From assembly GCF_011758565.1 (NCBI RefSeq), contig NZ_JAAMOX010000001.1:1155838-1219837 (forward strand): a DNA stretch of 64,000 nt, read 5' to 3'. Positions 44,207-53,121 of this stretch are shown here, piece by piece. The notes under the pieces are model-generated. The model did not search any database. It was not told the origin of the DNA and saw only the letters and a list, made by a program, of their open reading frames with translations. How positions within the stretch are numbered: the first letter of the stretch is position 1; each line of letters opens with the position of its first letter. Position numbers and translations under genes: made by a program. This DNA comes from Lysinibacter cavernae (GTDB taxonomy: Bacteria > Actinomycetota > Actinomycetes > Actinomycetales > Microbacteriaceae).

Positions 44207-44270
44207 AGTTACGCAGTTACGCAGTTACGCAGTTACGCAGTTACGCAGTTACGCAGTTACGCAGTTACGC
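44207..44270. repeat. Tandem array of an 8-mer, eight copies
   Basis: AGTTACGC repeated eight times without a mismatch (44207-44270). It lies directly upstream of the small membrane protein gene (start 44143) and could vary in copy number. Confidence 0.9.
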
Positions 44271-44283
44271 AGACCTTAGGCGC

Positions 44284-44337
<54 letters not shown>

Positions 44338-44634
44338 AAGCATGCCGATACCCCCTCGTGTACGCAAAATTGATCGCCCACCCGCTACCTCACTCATTCC
44401 CACTGCCCCACAGCCCCGACGCACACGGCCGATCGTCATGCCTTATCCATGACGATGCCCATACTCATATCCAGGCCTATGCCTATGCCAATGCCTATGC
44501 CTATGCCGCCCCTGGCTCAATTCAACAAGACCCCGCCAGACCCGCCATACCCCAGCCCGCCAGACCCCACCGTTTCAACCCTTGCCAGCCCTCGTAATCT
44601 CTAGTTCGCCTCGTCTCACCGTCCCGTCGCTGTT

Positions 44635-44691
44635 GCGAGTGCCCTCATATCGTTCCAAAACGGCGATTTTACGTCGATTTGAGGGCACTCG
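44635..44691. repeat. Intergenic palindromic element, family B, copy 2
   Basis: A 57-bp copy, arms beginning GCGAGTGCCCTCATATCG, with inner AAAACGGCGATTTT. Confidence 0.85.
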
Positions 44692-44814
44692 AAGCCACTT
44701 GGGGATGAGGTTGGAGCGGGTGGAATTGGTGGAATGGGTGAGCATTTACGGGTCGGGCAGGCGTGCGGGTGAGATTGGGCAGCTTTGAGAGGCTTAGCCG
44801 GGAGATCTAGCCGA

Positions 44815-44970
44815 GAGACCTAGCCGAGAGGCTCCGTCGAGAGACCTAACCAAGAGGCTCCGTCGAGAGACCTAACCAAGAGGCTCCGTCGAGAGACCTA
44901 ACCAAGAGGCTCCGTCGAGAGACCTAACCAAGAGGCTCCGTCAAAAGACCTAACCAAGAGACCGAGCCGC
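44815..44970. repeat. Tandem array of a 26-mer, five copies plus one degenerate
   Basis: Unit GAGACCTAACCAAGAGGCTC plus CGTCGA, head to tail from 44815 to 44944, with a degenerate sixth unit to about 44970 ending at the stop of the DUF559-type gene. No spacers, so not a CRISPR array. The rest of 44144-44975 holds the other arrays and palindrome B2 and no supported gene. Confidence 0.9.
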
Positions 44971-44975
44971 AGGAT

Positions 44976-46088
44976 TTAGCCGGGGCTCCATCCGGCCGAG
45001 CGGAGGGCCGAGGTCACGCGGTGAAGTGTGTCGGGCCATCCGGAGGCCAGGCCCGACGCCCTCACCCGAACCACCGCGTTCATCGCCAACATAAGATCCT
45101 CAAACCGATGGATGTCCCGCTCATATTGCCGCTTCGAGGTGCGATGTTGATCTCCGTCGTACTCGACGACCACACCGAATTCTGAGTACAACAGATCAAC
45201 TCTCGCGATCCAGTTGCCGGCCGAATCACACACATCCACGTTCAATTCCGGCTCGGGTAGACCAGCATCCGCCAGCAAGAGACGCAGCAGGGTCTCTTGC
45301 CGCGAATCCGAGCCCTCACGAATCAAGCGCAGAGCGGTAGAGGCGGCACGTGCGTGGCGACCCGACCATCCGCTGACGCGTCGCGAAAGTTCATCGATAG
45401 ATGTGAAAGGCCGCCCCGATCGTTCTGACCCAAATACAGGACAGCGGACCAGATAATCGCCAACAGCAACCAGGTCATGTCGTGAGAGTGTGCCAGCGAG
45501 TGACAGGAACAACGTACATGGGTCCGCGACCCGCAACGTGCGCGGCACGACTTGGGCGAGCACAGGTTCGCGCTGTCGACTTGTACGAGCATGAGGCGTT
45601 GCAACATTCTGGATGTCAACAGGCGGGACACCGCTCGATGCTGGTGCAATATGCTCAGCACCGCTGCCACAAAACCCGCCCACGTCCACAAGGTTTGCCC
45701 TCTGACTCGATATCAGAAGCGTTCGCACAGCAACCTCAGCGCCCGAGCTGAGGTGACCTATGACGCCCTTTCCCTTGGGGATGAGCGCGCGCCGGGGCGC
45801 GGACACGTGAAGGGTGACGTCGGATTCGACGGGCCGTGGAAGCGGGCAGCCATACAGCAGCGCCGCGGTCTCGTGGCTGAAGAATTGTTCGGTACGCATA
45901 ATCACGGAGTAGGCCACGCATCGCGACAACAGGTCGAGCGGCAGGTGACAACTCATGCGTACTCCATGGAACGGCCGAAGAAGATCTGTACCTCGGAGCC
46001 GGGCCTCTGTCAGCCCGAGGGCGTAGGCGTCGCGAATGCGGACCGCGCTGTGGTGTAGCTCAGGGGGAAGGGCGATTCGTCGTGGCAT
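44976..46088 (-). CDS. DUF559/Vsr-like nuclease-domain protein with AbiEi-like N-terminus
   Basis: A 370-residue protein. The C-terminal third 'FGVVVEYDGDQHRTSKRQYERD' (key parts VVVEYDGDQHR and QYERD), then 'RFEDLMLAMNAVVRVRASGL', is the restriction-endonuclease-like fold of DUF559/Vsr proteins; the Glu-Asp-Gly and Gln-His pattern fits a metal site. The N-terminal part ('ARIRDAYALGLTEARLRGTD'-like, 'VRMSCHLPLDLLSRC') resembles the wHTH-linked AbiEi-like proteins common in Microbacteriaceae. Function unknown; possible roles are defence or mobile-element relic. It is flanked by tandem and palindromic repeats. Confidence 0.72.
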   Translation of the reverse strand: MPRRIALPPELHHSAVRIRDAYALGLTEARLRGTDLLRPFHGVRMSCHLPLDLLSRCVAYSVIMRTEQFFSHETAALLYGCPLPRPVESDVTLHVSAPRRALIPKGKGVIGHLSSGAEVAVRTLLISSQRANLVDVGGFCGSGAEHIAPASSGVPPVDIQNVATPHARTSRQREPVLAQVVPRTLRVADPCTLFLSLAGTLSRHDLVAVGDYLVRCPVFGSERSGRPFTSIDELSRRVSGWSGRHARAASTALRLIREGSDSRQETLLRLLLADAGLPEPELNVDVCDSAGNWIARVDLLYSEFGVVVEYDGDQHRTSKRQYERDIHRFEDLMLAMNAVVRVRASGLASGWPDTLHRVTSALRSAGWSPG

Positions 46089-46154
46089 GGCAACAACTGT
46101 GCCGTATCCCGGGTTTTGCTGCCCAAATTATCCACAGGCCCGTTCGCATCAGCC

Positions 46155-46212
46155 GCGAGTGCCCGCAAATCGATCAAAAACCTGCAAGTTTTGGTGGATT
46201 TGAGGGCACTCG
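46155..46212. repeat. Intergenic palindromic element, family B, copy 3
   Basis: A 58-bp copy, arms GCGAGTGCCCGCAAATC and GATTTGAGGGCACTCG, with inner AAAACCTGCAAGTTTT. Confidence 0.82.
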
Positions 46213-46504
46213 ACGAGGAGCGCGTGCGGATACCCGGGTCGGGCAGGTACCAGGGCGCGTGCGTCAAGGGTGCAGGAGCGCCAACGACCGCAGAAACGTT
46301 AGCGGAGTACGGATGCTGAAATGGCAGCGGAGTACGCGACCGTCAGCGGGGTACGGAGGCGGAAACGCCAGCGCCAGCATCCGCAAGAGCACCAACGATG
46401 CACCAGTGCAAGCGGAAACGCCACGGTAGAAACAGCCCCAGCGGAAGCGCAGGCGGAAGCCCTAATGGAAGCCCCTGCGAGAGCCCCAACGCCAGCGGCC
46501 TACG
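46213..46504. other. Low-complexity non-coding stretch
   Basis: Imperfect repeats around GCGGAAACGCCAGCG and AGCGGAAGC. Open frames here lack ribosome sites and have repetitive composition; I see no gene. Confidence 0.55.
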
Positions 46505-47374
46505 TCAACGTCCGCGGAACTCGTTCATACTCGAGTAGACACCCATGCGGCTGGCGACTCGGTCCCAGAGACGGACGGGAAGGACTCCCCTGAGCACCTT
46601 CGCCACGTTCACGGCCCAGGGGGTGAACTGCACTGGTTTACCCGCAAGCATTGCCCGCCAGGCGCGGTCGACCGCGTGGGCTGGAGTGATGATGGGCGTC
46701 AGCAGCATCCCTTTGGCCCCGTCAAACATGCCGGTGCTCACATAGGACGGGCAGAAAGTCGTGACGCGCACGTGGTCGTGGCGCGCCTTGGCGAGCTCAA
46801 GTCGAACCGAGTCTCCCCAAGCGAAGAGGGCCCATTTTGACGCTGCGTACACGCTCATCCGAGGATTCGACACGGTTGCCGCGGCCGAGGCCACGTTGAG
46901 GATGCGCTTGGCTCGCGACCCGTCCGCAATCATCGCGGGTAGGAATTGCCTGGTGATGTGCATGGGCGCGAGGGTATTAATTTGCATGGTCGGCACGGTT
47001 TGGCTGCGCGTATCCGTGTGCCAGAAGTAGCTGTTGCCAGCAACGATGCCAGCGTTGTTGATGAGCACGTCTGGCACCGAATGCGCGAGCGCTTCGCTAG
47101 CGGCCGCCTCTATTTGGTCGAGATCGGTCAGATCAACGACGGTGAAGCGGATGTCCGTCACCGAGGATGACCCGGACGAGCGACGCCCCAAGATCACGGC
47201 GTCGTTGACATCGCGTTCGAGCGTGGCGACGGCAGCGGCGAGCCCTGACTCGTCGCGGTCCCAGAGGGTGACCGACTGAGCGTGCTCTGCGACCGCTTTG
47301 CGAGCGTAGAGCAGCCCCATTCCTGAGGCTGCCCCGGTCACAAGGACGTTCGCGCCGCGAACCGTGTGCGACAT
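46505..47374 (-). CDS. Short-chain dehydrogenase/reductase
   Basis: A 289-residue classical SDR: 'VLVTGAASGMGLLYARKAVA' (cofactor motif TGAASGMG), 'DVLINNAGIVAG', catalytic Ser and 'YAASKWALFAW' (Tyr-x3-Lys). The long form with a C-terminal extension is like many actinobacterial SDRs of unknown substrate. It follows carD by 13 bp and carD follows a tetR by 2 bp, so all three form one operon. Confidence 0.9.
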   Translation of the reverse strand: MSHTVRGANVLVTGAASGMGLLYARKAVAEHAQSVTLWDRDESGLAAAVATLERDVNDAVILGRRSSGSSSVTDIRFTVVDLTDLDQIEAAASEALAHSVPDVLINNAGIVAGNSYFWHTDTRSQTVPTMQINTLAPMHITRQFLPAMIADGSRAKRILNVASAAATVSNPRMSVYAASKWALFAWGDSVRLELAKARHDHVRVTTFCPSYVSTGMFDGAKGMLLTPIITPAHAVDRAWRAMLAGKPVQFTPWAVNVAKVLRGVLPVRLWDRVASRMGVYSSMNEFRGR

Positions 47375-47387
47375 TATTCGCTGCTGG

Positions 47388-47903
47388 TTAGATCGAGACG
47401 ACGGGCTCGACGTCGCTCAGCGAGGAGGCAAGCACCTCGGTGAGGTTCGCGAGTGCTTCTTCGTCGGTGTTCTTCTGGGCGAGCGCAAGCTCGGAGACAA
47501 GCACCTGCTGGGCTTTTGCGAGCATGCGCTTTTCACCGGCGGATACTCCGTTGTCTTGGTCGCGACGCCACAGGTCACGCACAACCTCGCCAACGCGGAG
47601 CACGTTTCCGCTCGCCATTTTCTCCTGGTTGGCCTTGTAGCGGCGTGACCAGTTCACTGGCTCTTCAACGAAGGGCTCGCGCAGAACGTTGAACACGGCT
47701 TCGACGCCCTCTGCATCGATGATGTCGCGAACGCCGACGATCTCGGCGTTTTCGATTGGCAGCTTAATTTGGAGGTCGCTCGTATGCACATCAAGTGTCA
47801 TGACCTGCATGTCTTCACCCTTGATGTTGACGGTTGAGACCTCAACGATGGTGACGGCACCGTGGTGTGGGTAAACGAGCGTTTCGCCAACGACAAACTT
47901 CAT
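47388..47903 (-). CDS. carD: CarD family RNA polymerase-binding regulator
   Basis: A 171-residue protein with the N-terminal RNA-polymerase-interacting (CdnL/TRCF) domain 'VVGETLVYPHHGAVTIVEV' and the C-terminal helical DNA-binding domain 'NWSRRYKANQEKMASGNV', which includes the conserved Trp that wedges into the -10 region, followed by 'VVRDLWRRDQDNGVSAGEKR'. It stabilises open complexes, chiefly at rRNA promoters, and is usually essential in actinobacteria. AAAAGG precedes the ATG, inside the end of the tetR gene. Unusual context: mycobacterial carD precedes ispD, whereas here it is embedded between tetR and an SDR gene. Confidence 0.93.
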   Translation of the reverse strand: MKFVVGETLVYPHHGAVTIVEVSTVNIKGEDMQVMTLDVHTSDLQIKLPIENAEIVGVRDIIDAEGVEAVFNVLREPFVEEPVNWSRRYKANQEKMASGNVLRVGEVVRDLWRRDQDNGVSAGEKRMLAKAQQVLVSELALAQKNTDEEALANLTEVLASSLSDVEPVVSI

Positions 47904-47905
47904 GG

Positions 47906-48643
47906 TTAACTGCCTTTTCTGTTGTTTTGTGGGTGGTCGCCAACGCCGCCAGTCTCTTCGAGCTGGACGCCGAGGGCGGAAGGGAGGGAGACCCGCGATG
48001 AAGCGAGCCAATCGGGAAGAAACGCGACGAGTTGCTCGGTGAGTTCTTCGTCGGAGAGGTCAAGATTGCCGCGCATCCAGGCACTGATGAGCGTCAGCGC
48101 GCCACCGGCCTCGTAGAGGGCAACCAGTTCGGCGTTAACGCCTGCTGGCACGGTCGCCTGCTCGATAATGGCACCGAGCACCCCGCGAACGTAGCGGCGG
48201 ATGATGTCGTTGTAGGCGTGGCGCACCGGCGGAAGCTCGATCACGCTCGTGTAGAGCGGAAAGTTCTCGACCATATGCTCGATCAGCCGGCCGTAACCAA
48301 CCCGCGCTGCCTCGAGCCCACTGGTCTCGCCAGCGTCTGCGGCGATTATGCCAGAAACACTCGACTCGAGGAGGTCGGTTCCGGATGCCGAGATCGCCGC
48401 AATCTGGGCGCGAAGGAAGCTCGTTGCCAGCTCGTCGAGTCCACCAAAATGGGTGTAGAACGAGCTACGGCTAATGCCAGCCGCCCGAACAATATCGCTC
48501 ACCGAAACGGCCTGAGCTCCAGAAGACATGAGCTGCTGAACGGCGCCAAACACAAGTTGGCGGGTGCGCTCGGAGCGGGGGTCGGATGTTGCTACCTGCG
48601 AGACCCGTTGCCCCGAAGGGTGGGTTTCGCTGAGAGTAGCCAT
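47906..48643 (-). CDS. TetR family transcriptional regulator upstream of carD
   Basis: A 245-residue regulator: 'SDIVRAAGISRSSFYTHFGG' is the helix-turn-helix, the rest is a TetR_C-like ligand domain. The ATG at 48643 is preceded seven bases upstream by TACAAT (48651-48656), with TTGGAC 17 bp further on (48674-48679), a complete promoter that gives a leaderless message; an ATG at 48652 lies inside the -10 and is unlikely. The 14-bp palindrome TGGACACGTGTCCA covers the -35, so autorepression is expected, which would also affect carD. Confidence 0.9.
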   Translation of the reverse strand: MATLSETHPSGQRVSQVATSDPRSERTRQLVFGAVQQLMSSGAQAVSVSDIVRAAGISRSSFYTHFGGLDELATSFLRAQIAAISASGTDLLESSVSGIIAADAGETSGLEAARVGYGRLIEHMVENFPLYTSVIELPPVRHAYNDIIRRYVRGVLGAIIEQATVPAGVNAELVALYEAGGALTLISAWMRGNLDLSDEELTEQLVAFLPDWLASSRVSLPSALGVQLEETGGVGDHPQNNRKGS

Positions 48644-48650
48644 ATCAACC

Positions 48651-48679
48651 ATTGTACCACTTCCTGGACACGTGTCCAA
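48651..48679 (-). promoter_or_regulatory. tetR-carD promoter with overlapping operator
   Basis: -35 TTGGAC, 17-bp spacer, -10 TACAAT on the minus strand. Perfect palindrome TGGACACGTGTCCA (48665-48678) overlaps the -35. Confidence 0.7.
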
Positions 48680-48844
48680 AAAGTATTCAAGACGGGATTC
48701 AAGAAAGCTGCCACAACCAAGCGCAGCGCGATTTTCTGGTTGACCCGGCCAACGCCGAGAGCCACAGTCACACGCATCCCCGTATCCGAGGCCCAACTGC
48801 TGCCGACTCTCGAGCCAACCGAGATGTAGCTGCCATAATTGGCT

Positions 48845-49519
48845 ATGGCCGATGCAACGATGCGTAACGCTCACCCACAGCAGTCTTCCCGCCCCGCCGT
48901 GCGCAACCTGTGGTTTGCGTTTACGCCGTACATCGCGGTTGCCGCGGTGCACCTCGGGGCCAAGCTCGCGGATTCAGCCGCAGTCGATACCTGGACAAAG
49001 CCACTGCTCATGCCGGCCCTCCTGCTCGCACTCTTACTGGCGACACCCCAGAGGCTGTCGCGGGCAACGCTGCTGGCATCGGCAGGAATTGTACTGTCGT
49101 GGCTCGGCGACATCACGCTTGGCAACTTCGTCGTCGGGCTCACGTTTTTCTTGCTGGCCCACATTGCGTACATCGTGCTGTTTGCGCAGGCCTTCCGCGG
49201 GCGCGTTGCCAAATGGACTCCCGTGTACTTCGTTTGGTTCGGGCTCCTGGTTTGGATGCTGTTGCCGCACCTCGGCGCGCTCCTCGTACCGGTCATCGCC
49301 TACGGCCTTGTCCTGGCAGCGATGGCAACGGTTGCAACGCGTGGCGGTGCGCTGCTCGCTCTTGGCGGCGGGCTCTTTGTGCTCTCCGACTCGGTGCTCG
49401 CGATCCACATGTTTTACCCAGACCCCGTCGTGCCGCAGGCGTCGTTTGTCATCATGCTCACCTACACGGCAGCACAGGGCCTCATCGCGCTGGCGGTGCT
49501 GCGATCGCAGCGTCGGTAG
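48845..49519 (+). CDS. YhhN family (lysoplasmalogenase-like) membrane protein
   Basis: A 224-residue protein with about eight hydrophobic helices. 'LASAGIVLSWLGDITLGN', 'FFLLAHIAYIVLFAQAF' and 'FVLSDSVLAIHMF' match the YhhN/TMEM86 family, with the conserved Asp of 'LGD' and Ser-Asp of 'LSDS' near the membrane core. Family members cleave the vinyl ether of lysoplasmalogens or act on ether lipids. ATG 48845 follows CATAAT by five bases (leaderless). Its stop adjoins the convergent IclR gene. Confidence 0.85.
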   Translation: MADATMRNAHPQQSSRPAVRNLWFAFTPYIAVAAVHLGAKLADSAAVDTWTKPLLMPALLLALLLATPQRLSRATLLASAGIVLSWLGDITLGNFVVGLTFFLLAHIAYIVLFAQAFRGRVAKWTPVYFVWFGLLVWMLLPHLGALLVPVIAYGLVLAAMATVATRGGALLALGGGLFVLSDSVLAIHMFYPDPVVPQASFVIMLTYTAAQGLIALAVLRSQRR

Positions 49520-50356
49520 CTATCCGAGCGAGCGTTGCAGTTCGACAAGATGCCGAACCATGTCTTGGAGTTCCGCAACCATAGCGGCGATGGTCTCGGC
49601 AACATCCGTCTCGCCGTCGCTCAGCAGAGAGGCCTGCATCGACACGTTGAGGGCCGCAACGACCTTTCCGTCAACGTCTGCGACAGGAACGGCAACCGAG
49701 CGAAGGCCCTGTTCAAGCTCTTGGTCGATCATGGCCCAGCCCTGCCGCCCAGCGAGTTCGATGCGCTCGCGCAGCACGGCAGTATCCGTCACGGTGCGAC
49801 TGGTGAGCGCTTGCGGCTCGAGGGTTTCAAAGTAGGCATCGAGTTCTTTTGGCGGAAGGGCCGCAAGCAACACACGCCCCATCGATGTGACATAGGCGGG
49901 AAAGCGAGTGCCAACCGTGATCGCCGTCGACATGATTCGTTTGGTGTGGATGCGCGCAACATAGACAATATCCGCGCCGTCGAGCACAGCCATTGAGACC
50001 GACTCGTGCAATTTGGCAGAGAGATCCTCAAGCAGCGGCTGGGCGAGCCGGGGCAGGGTCTGTCCAGACATGAACGCGTATCCGAGTTGCAGCACCAGCG
50101 GGGTGAGTTCAAACGTTCGACCGTCGGTGCGCACATACCCAAGCTCAACAAGCGTGTGCAGGAATCGCCTGGCCGCAGCCCTGTTGAGGTCGGCACGCTT
50201 GGCAACCTCGCTCAACGTCATCGACGTGTGTTCGCCGTCAAAGGCCCGGATCACGGTGAGCCCGCGCGCGAGCGACTGGACAAACTGCTCACCCGCGGCA
50301 CCCGCGTTCACTGGCGTTTCATCCGGCGATTCTATAGTGCTGGCGACCTCGGCCAC
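49520..50356 (-). CDS. IclR family regulator, PcaR/PcaU-like
   Basis: A 278-residue IclR protein with 'FVQSLARGLTVIRAFDGE' and 'LSEVAKRADLNRAAARRFLH', matching the PcaR/PcaU/PobR branch, and an effector domain with 'YVTSMGRVLLAALP'. I chose GTG 50356, which has AGGAG five bases upstream, over a TTG at 50374. It is the last gene after pcaJ (about 30 bp) in the leftward beta-ketoadipate operon. Expected to activate or repress the pca genes in response to beta-ketoadipate or protocatechuate. Confidence 0.9.
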   Translation of the reverse strand: MAEVASTIESPDETPVNAGAAGEQFVQSLARGLTVIRAFDGEHTSMTLSEVAKRADLNRAAARRFLHTLVELGYVRTDGRTFELTPLVLQLGYAFMSGQTLPRLAQPLLEDLSAKLHESVSMAVLDGADIVYVARIHTKRIMSTAITVGTRFPAYVTSMGRVLLAALPPKELDAYFETLEPQALTSRTVTDTAVLRERIELAGRQGWAMIDQELEQGLRSVAVPVADVDGKVVAALNVSMQASLLSDGETDVAETIAAMVAELQDMVRHLVELQRSLG

Positions 50357-50385
50357 GGCAACTCCTGTACTCAAGCGCTGTTTCC

Positions 50386-51057
50386 CTACTTGGGTTGAAG
50401 TAGTGGAACCCCAACTCTTGATTGTAGTTCGGCGAAGTCGATGCCGTAGGTTTGCCGCACCGTGACACCCTCAGGCGCGATCTCAAAGATCGCAACGTCG
50501 GTGTACACGCGGGTCACGCAGGCAAGGCCGGTTGCCGGATACGTGAGCTCAGGCACAAGCTTGCTCTCGCCAGTCTTCGTGAAGAGATTCATCATCACAA
50601 AAATGTCTTTCGCGCCGGTCGCGAGGTCCATCGCGCCGCCAACGGCCGGAATAGCCTTCGGGTCGCCGGTGTGCCAGTTGGCGAGGTCTCCCCCAGCCGA
50701 GACCTGAAACGCGCCAAGCACGCACATGTCGAGGTGGCCTCCGCGCATGATGCCAAACGAATCACCGTGGTGGAAATAGGATGCGCCAGGCAGCTCAGTC
50801 ACCGGGATCTTGCCAGCGTTGATGAGGTCGTCGTCAATCTCGTCGCCGACCGCAACCGGGCCCATGCCGAGCATGCCGTTTTCGGTGTGCAGCGTCACGT
50901 TCTGATCCGGCGTGAAGTAGTTTGAGACCAGGGTTGGCTGGCCAATTCCGAGGTTCACAAACGAACCTGAGGGGATGTCCGCTGCAACAATTTCGGCGAG
51001 CTGGTCGCGGGTCAGCGGCTGGCTGGCGTCTGGGGCCTGTGTGGCAAGGTCACTCAT
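50386..51057 (-). CDS. pcaJ: 3-oxoadipate CoA-transferase, beta subunit
   Basis: A 223-residue CoA-transferase B subunit. 'FVNLGIGQPTLVSNYF' and the catalytic 'LHTENGMLGMGPVA' (Glu of ENG forms the CoA thioester) are intact. With PcaI it transfers CoA from succinyl-CoA to beta-ketoadipate. Its ATG overlaps the pcaI stop (ATGA). Confidence 0.95.
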   Translation of the reverse strand: MSDLATQAPDASQPLTRDQLAEIVAADIPSGSFVNLGIGQPTLVSNYFTPDQNVTLHTENGMLGMGPVAVGDEIDDDLINAGKIPVTELPGASYFHHGDSFGIMRGGHLDMCVLGAFQVSAGGDLANWHTGDPKAIPAVGGAMDLATGAKDIFVMMNLFTKTGESKLVPELTYPATGLACVTRVYTDVAIFEIAPEGVTVRQTYGIDFAELQSRVGVPLLQPK

Positions 51058-51782
51058 CGGTTCGAACCTTTCGTTTCGTTGCGGTCAAACGGCTGGTGCG
51101 CGGTGCTCCTGGTGGTGGCCGTGCTGCTCAGGTCCACAATGACATTCACAAAGATGCCGGGAGTCACCACAACCTCTGGGTCGATCTGGCCTGGCTCAAC
51201 GACGTGCGAGACCTGCACGATGGTGTGTTTGGCCGCCGTCGCCATGATCGGGCCAAAGTTGCGGGCCGTCTTGCGATAGGTGAGGTTGCCGATGGTATCG
51301 GCGGTATCGGCCTTGATGAGCGCGTATTCGGCGTGAATAGGCGACTCAAGCACGTAGCCCTTGCCGTCAATGACGCGGGTCTCTTTACCCTCGCCAAGCA
51401 GCGTGCCGTATCCGGTCGGGGTGAAGAACCCGCCAATTCCTGCCCCGGCAGCCCGGATGCGCTCGGCGAGGTTGCCCTGAGGTACCAGCTCAAGCTCAAT
51501 CTCGCCTGCGTGGAACTTGGCATCAAACTGGTGCGAGTCACTCTGGCGAGGGAACGAGCAGATGATCTTCTTGACGCGCCCTGCGCCAATGAGCGCCGCA
51601 AGACCGTGGTCGCCGTTGCCGGCGTTGTTGTTAACCACGGTGAGATCGGTTGCGCCGTGCTCAAGCAGCGCCTCGATCAGTTCAACGGGCTGGCCAGCCT
51701 TGCCAAAGCCGCCAATGAGGATGGTCGCGCCATCAGGAATCTGGGCGACTGCCTCAGCCGCGCTGGTCGTGAGAGTTGGCAT
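51054..51782 (-). CDS. pcaI: 3-oxoadipate CoA-transferase, alpha subunit
   Basis: A 242-residue A subunit with 'IPDGATILIGGFGKAGQPVE' and 'NNAGNGDHGLAALI', typical of PcaI/ScoA. Pairs with PcaJ. I chose ATG 51782, 5 bp after the pcaF stop; longer in-frame forms would lie antisense-free inside pcaF coding sequence. Confidence 0.95.
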   Translation of the reverse strand: MPTLTTSAAEAVAQIPDGATILIGGFGKAGQPVELIEALLEHGATDLTVVNNNAGNGDHGLAALIGAGRVKKIICSFPRQSDSHQFDAKFHAGEIELELVPQGNLAERIRAAGAGIGGFFTPTGYGTLLGEGKETRVIDGKGYVLESPIHAEYALIKADTADTIGNLTYRKTARNFGPIMATAAKHTIVQVSHVVEPGQIDPEVVVTPGIFVNVIVDLSSTATTRSTAHQPFDRNETKGSNR

Positions 51783-51787
51783 GGTCG

Positions 51788-52996
51788 CTACTTTCCGTTT
51801 GGGTTTTCGAGTACGACGGCGAGGCCTTGGCCAACGCCGATGCAGATGGCGGCGACGCCCCAGCGGTCGCCCGAAGTTTCGAGGCGGCGCGCGAGGGTCG
51901 AGAGCAAGCGGATGCCAGAGGCACCAAGCGGGTGGCCGAGCGCAACCGCGCCGCCCCATCCGTTGACGATGTCGAGGTCGATGCCCCAGGCATCCACGCA
52001 GGCAAGCGACTGGGCTGCGAATGCCTCGTTGAGCTCAACCGCAGCAACGTCATCCCACGAGATGCCCGCGCGCTTAAGCGCCTGGTTGGCTGCCTCAACC
52101 GGGGCAAAGCCGAAGAATTGGGGCTCGTTCGCCGCCGCGCCGCGCCCTGCGATGCGGGCGAGCGGCTGCAGGCCGAGGGTGGATGCCGCGCGCTCAGATC
52201 CGACGATCGCCGCCGACGCACCGTCGCTCAGCGGCGAGGCGTTGCCAGCTGTTACCGTGCCGGTGCCGTCCTTGCGGAACACCGTCTTGAGCCCTGCGAG
52301 CACCTCAACGGTGCTCGTGGCGCGGATGCCCTCGTCGCGTTCCAGCTTGGTATCGGGAACCACGGAAACCTGGTTGTCGTAGTGGCCGGCATCCCACGCC
52401 TGCTGAGCAAGCCGATGCGAGCGGGCAGAGAATTCGTCTTGGCGTTCGCGCGTGATGCCGTACTTTTCGCGCAGCTGCTCGGTCGCCTCGCCAAGCGAGA
52501 CGGTCCATTCCTTCGGCATGAGCGGGTTGACGAGGCGCCAGCCGAGCGTCGTTGACGACAGGGTAAGGTCGCCCGCATGATAGGGGCGCTCGGTTTTTGG
52601 CAGCACCCAGGGGGCGCGGCTCATCGATTCGACGCCGCCAACAACCACAACATCCGCTTCGCCGACGGCCACGTTCTTGCTCGCGAACATCGCGGCGTCG
52701 AGCGAGGAGCCGCACAGGCGATTGACGGTCGCGCCAGGGATGCTCGTTGGCAGACCCGCAAGCAGCGTCGCCATGCGAGCCACGTTGCGGTTTTCTTCTC
52801 CCGCACCGTTGGCATTGCCGAAAATTACCTCGTCGATGCCGTTGTTGTTGAGGACCTCTGGGGTGAGCCCCGGCGCACGGTCAACAATTGAGCGGACAAC
52901 GTGCGCGGCGAGGTCGTCTGGGCGGGTGCCTGCGAGCGAGCCGCCAAATTTGCCAAACGGGGTGCGAACGGCGTCGTAGAGATAGGCCTGTTCCAT
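51788..52996 (-). CDS. pcaF: 3-oxoadipyl-CoA thiolase
   Basis: A 402-residue thiolase. Acyl-accepting Cys95 in 'VNRLCGSSLDA', 'NEAFAAQSLAC' , 'GGAVALGHPLGASG' (His) and the C-terminal Cys of 'AICIGVGQGLA' are all present. It cleaves beta-ketoadipyl-CoA to acetyl-CoA and succinyl-CoA. AAAGGAG lies seven bases before the ATG at 52996. A GTTCG palindrome 59-73 bp upstream probably marks the start of a separate pcaFIJ-regulator transcript. Confidence 0.95.
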   Translation of the reverse strand: MEQAYLYDAVRTPFGKFGGSLAGTRPDDLAAHVVRSIVDRAPGLTPEVLNNNGIDEVIFGNANGAGEENRNVARMATLLAGLPTSIPGATVNRLCGSSLDAAMFASKNVAVGEADVVVVGGVESMSRAPWVLPKTERPYHAGDLTLSSTTLGWRLVNPLMPKEWTVSLGEATEQLREKYGITRERQDEFSARSHRLAQQAWDAGHYDNQVSVVPDTKLERDEGIRATSTVEVLAGLKTVFRKDGTGTVTAGNASPLSDGASAAIVGSERAASTLGLQPLARIAGRGAAANEPQFFGFAPVEAANQALKRAGISWDDVAAVELNEAFAAQSLACVDAWGIDLDIVNGWGGAVALGHPLGASGIRLLSTLARRLETSGDRWGVAAICIGVGQGLAVVLENPNGK

Positions 52997-53054
52997 GATG
53001 CTCCTTTGCCACCCCGGTGCGGGGTTCCGGTCAGTACTCAAACACTCGGGAACT

Positions 53055-53069
53055 GTTCGCATTGCGAAC
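53055..53069. promoter_or_regulatory. Putative IclR-type (PcaR/PobR) operator before pcaF
   Basis: GTTCGCATTGCGAAC, a perfect 7-1-7 palindrome, sharing 13 of 15 bases with the site at 59636. Confidence 0.65.
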
Positions 53070-53121
53070 GCAAGTTCACCATACGGACAGCTTATTACAT
53101 TTCTCGCCCGCAAGAAACCTT

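Noticed and set aside
44815-44970. A regular repeat array that could suggest CRISPR
   Set aside because: The 26-bp units are head to tail with no spacers, and no cas gene is near; it is a simple tandem repeat.
46213-46593. Plus-strand open frames between the DUF559-type gene and the SDR gene
   Set aside because: Low-complexity repeats without ribosome sites; one runs antisense into the SDR gene.
50922-52382. Long plus-strand open frame opposite pcaI and pcaF
   Set aside because: A high-GC antisense shadow; the minus strand carries unmistakable CoA-transferase and thiolase motifs.
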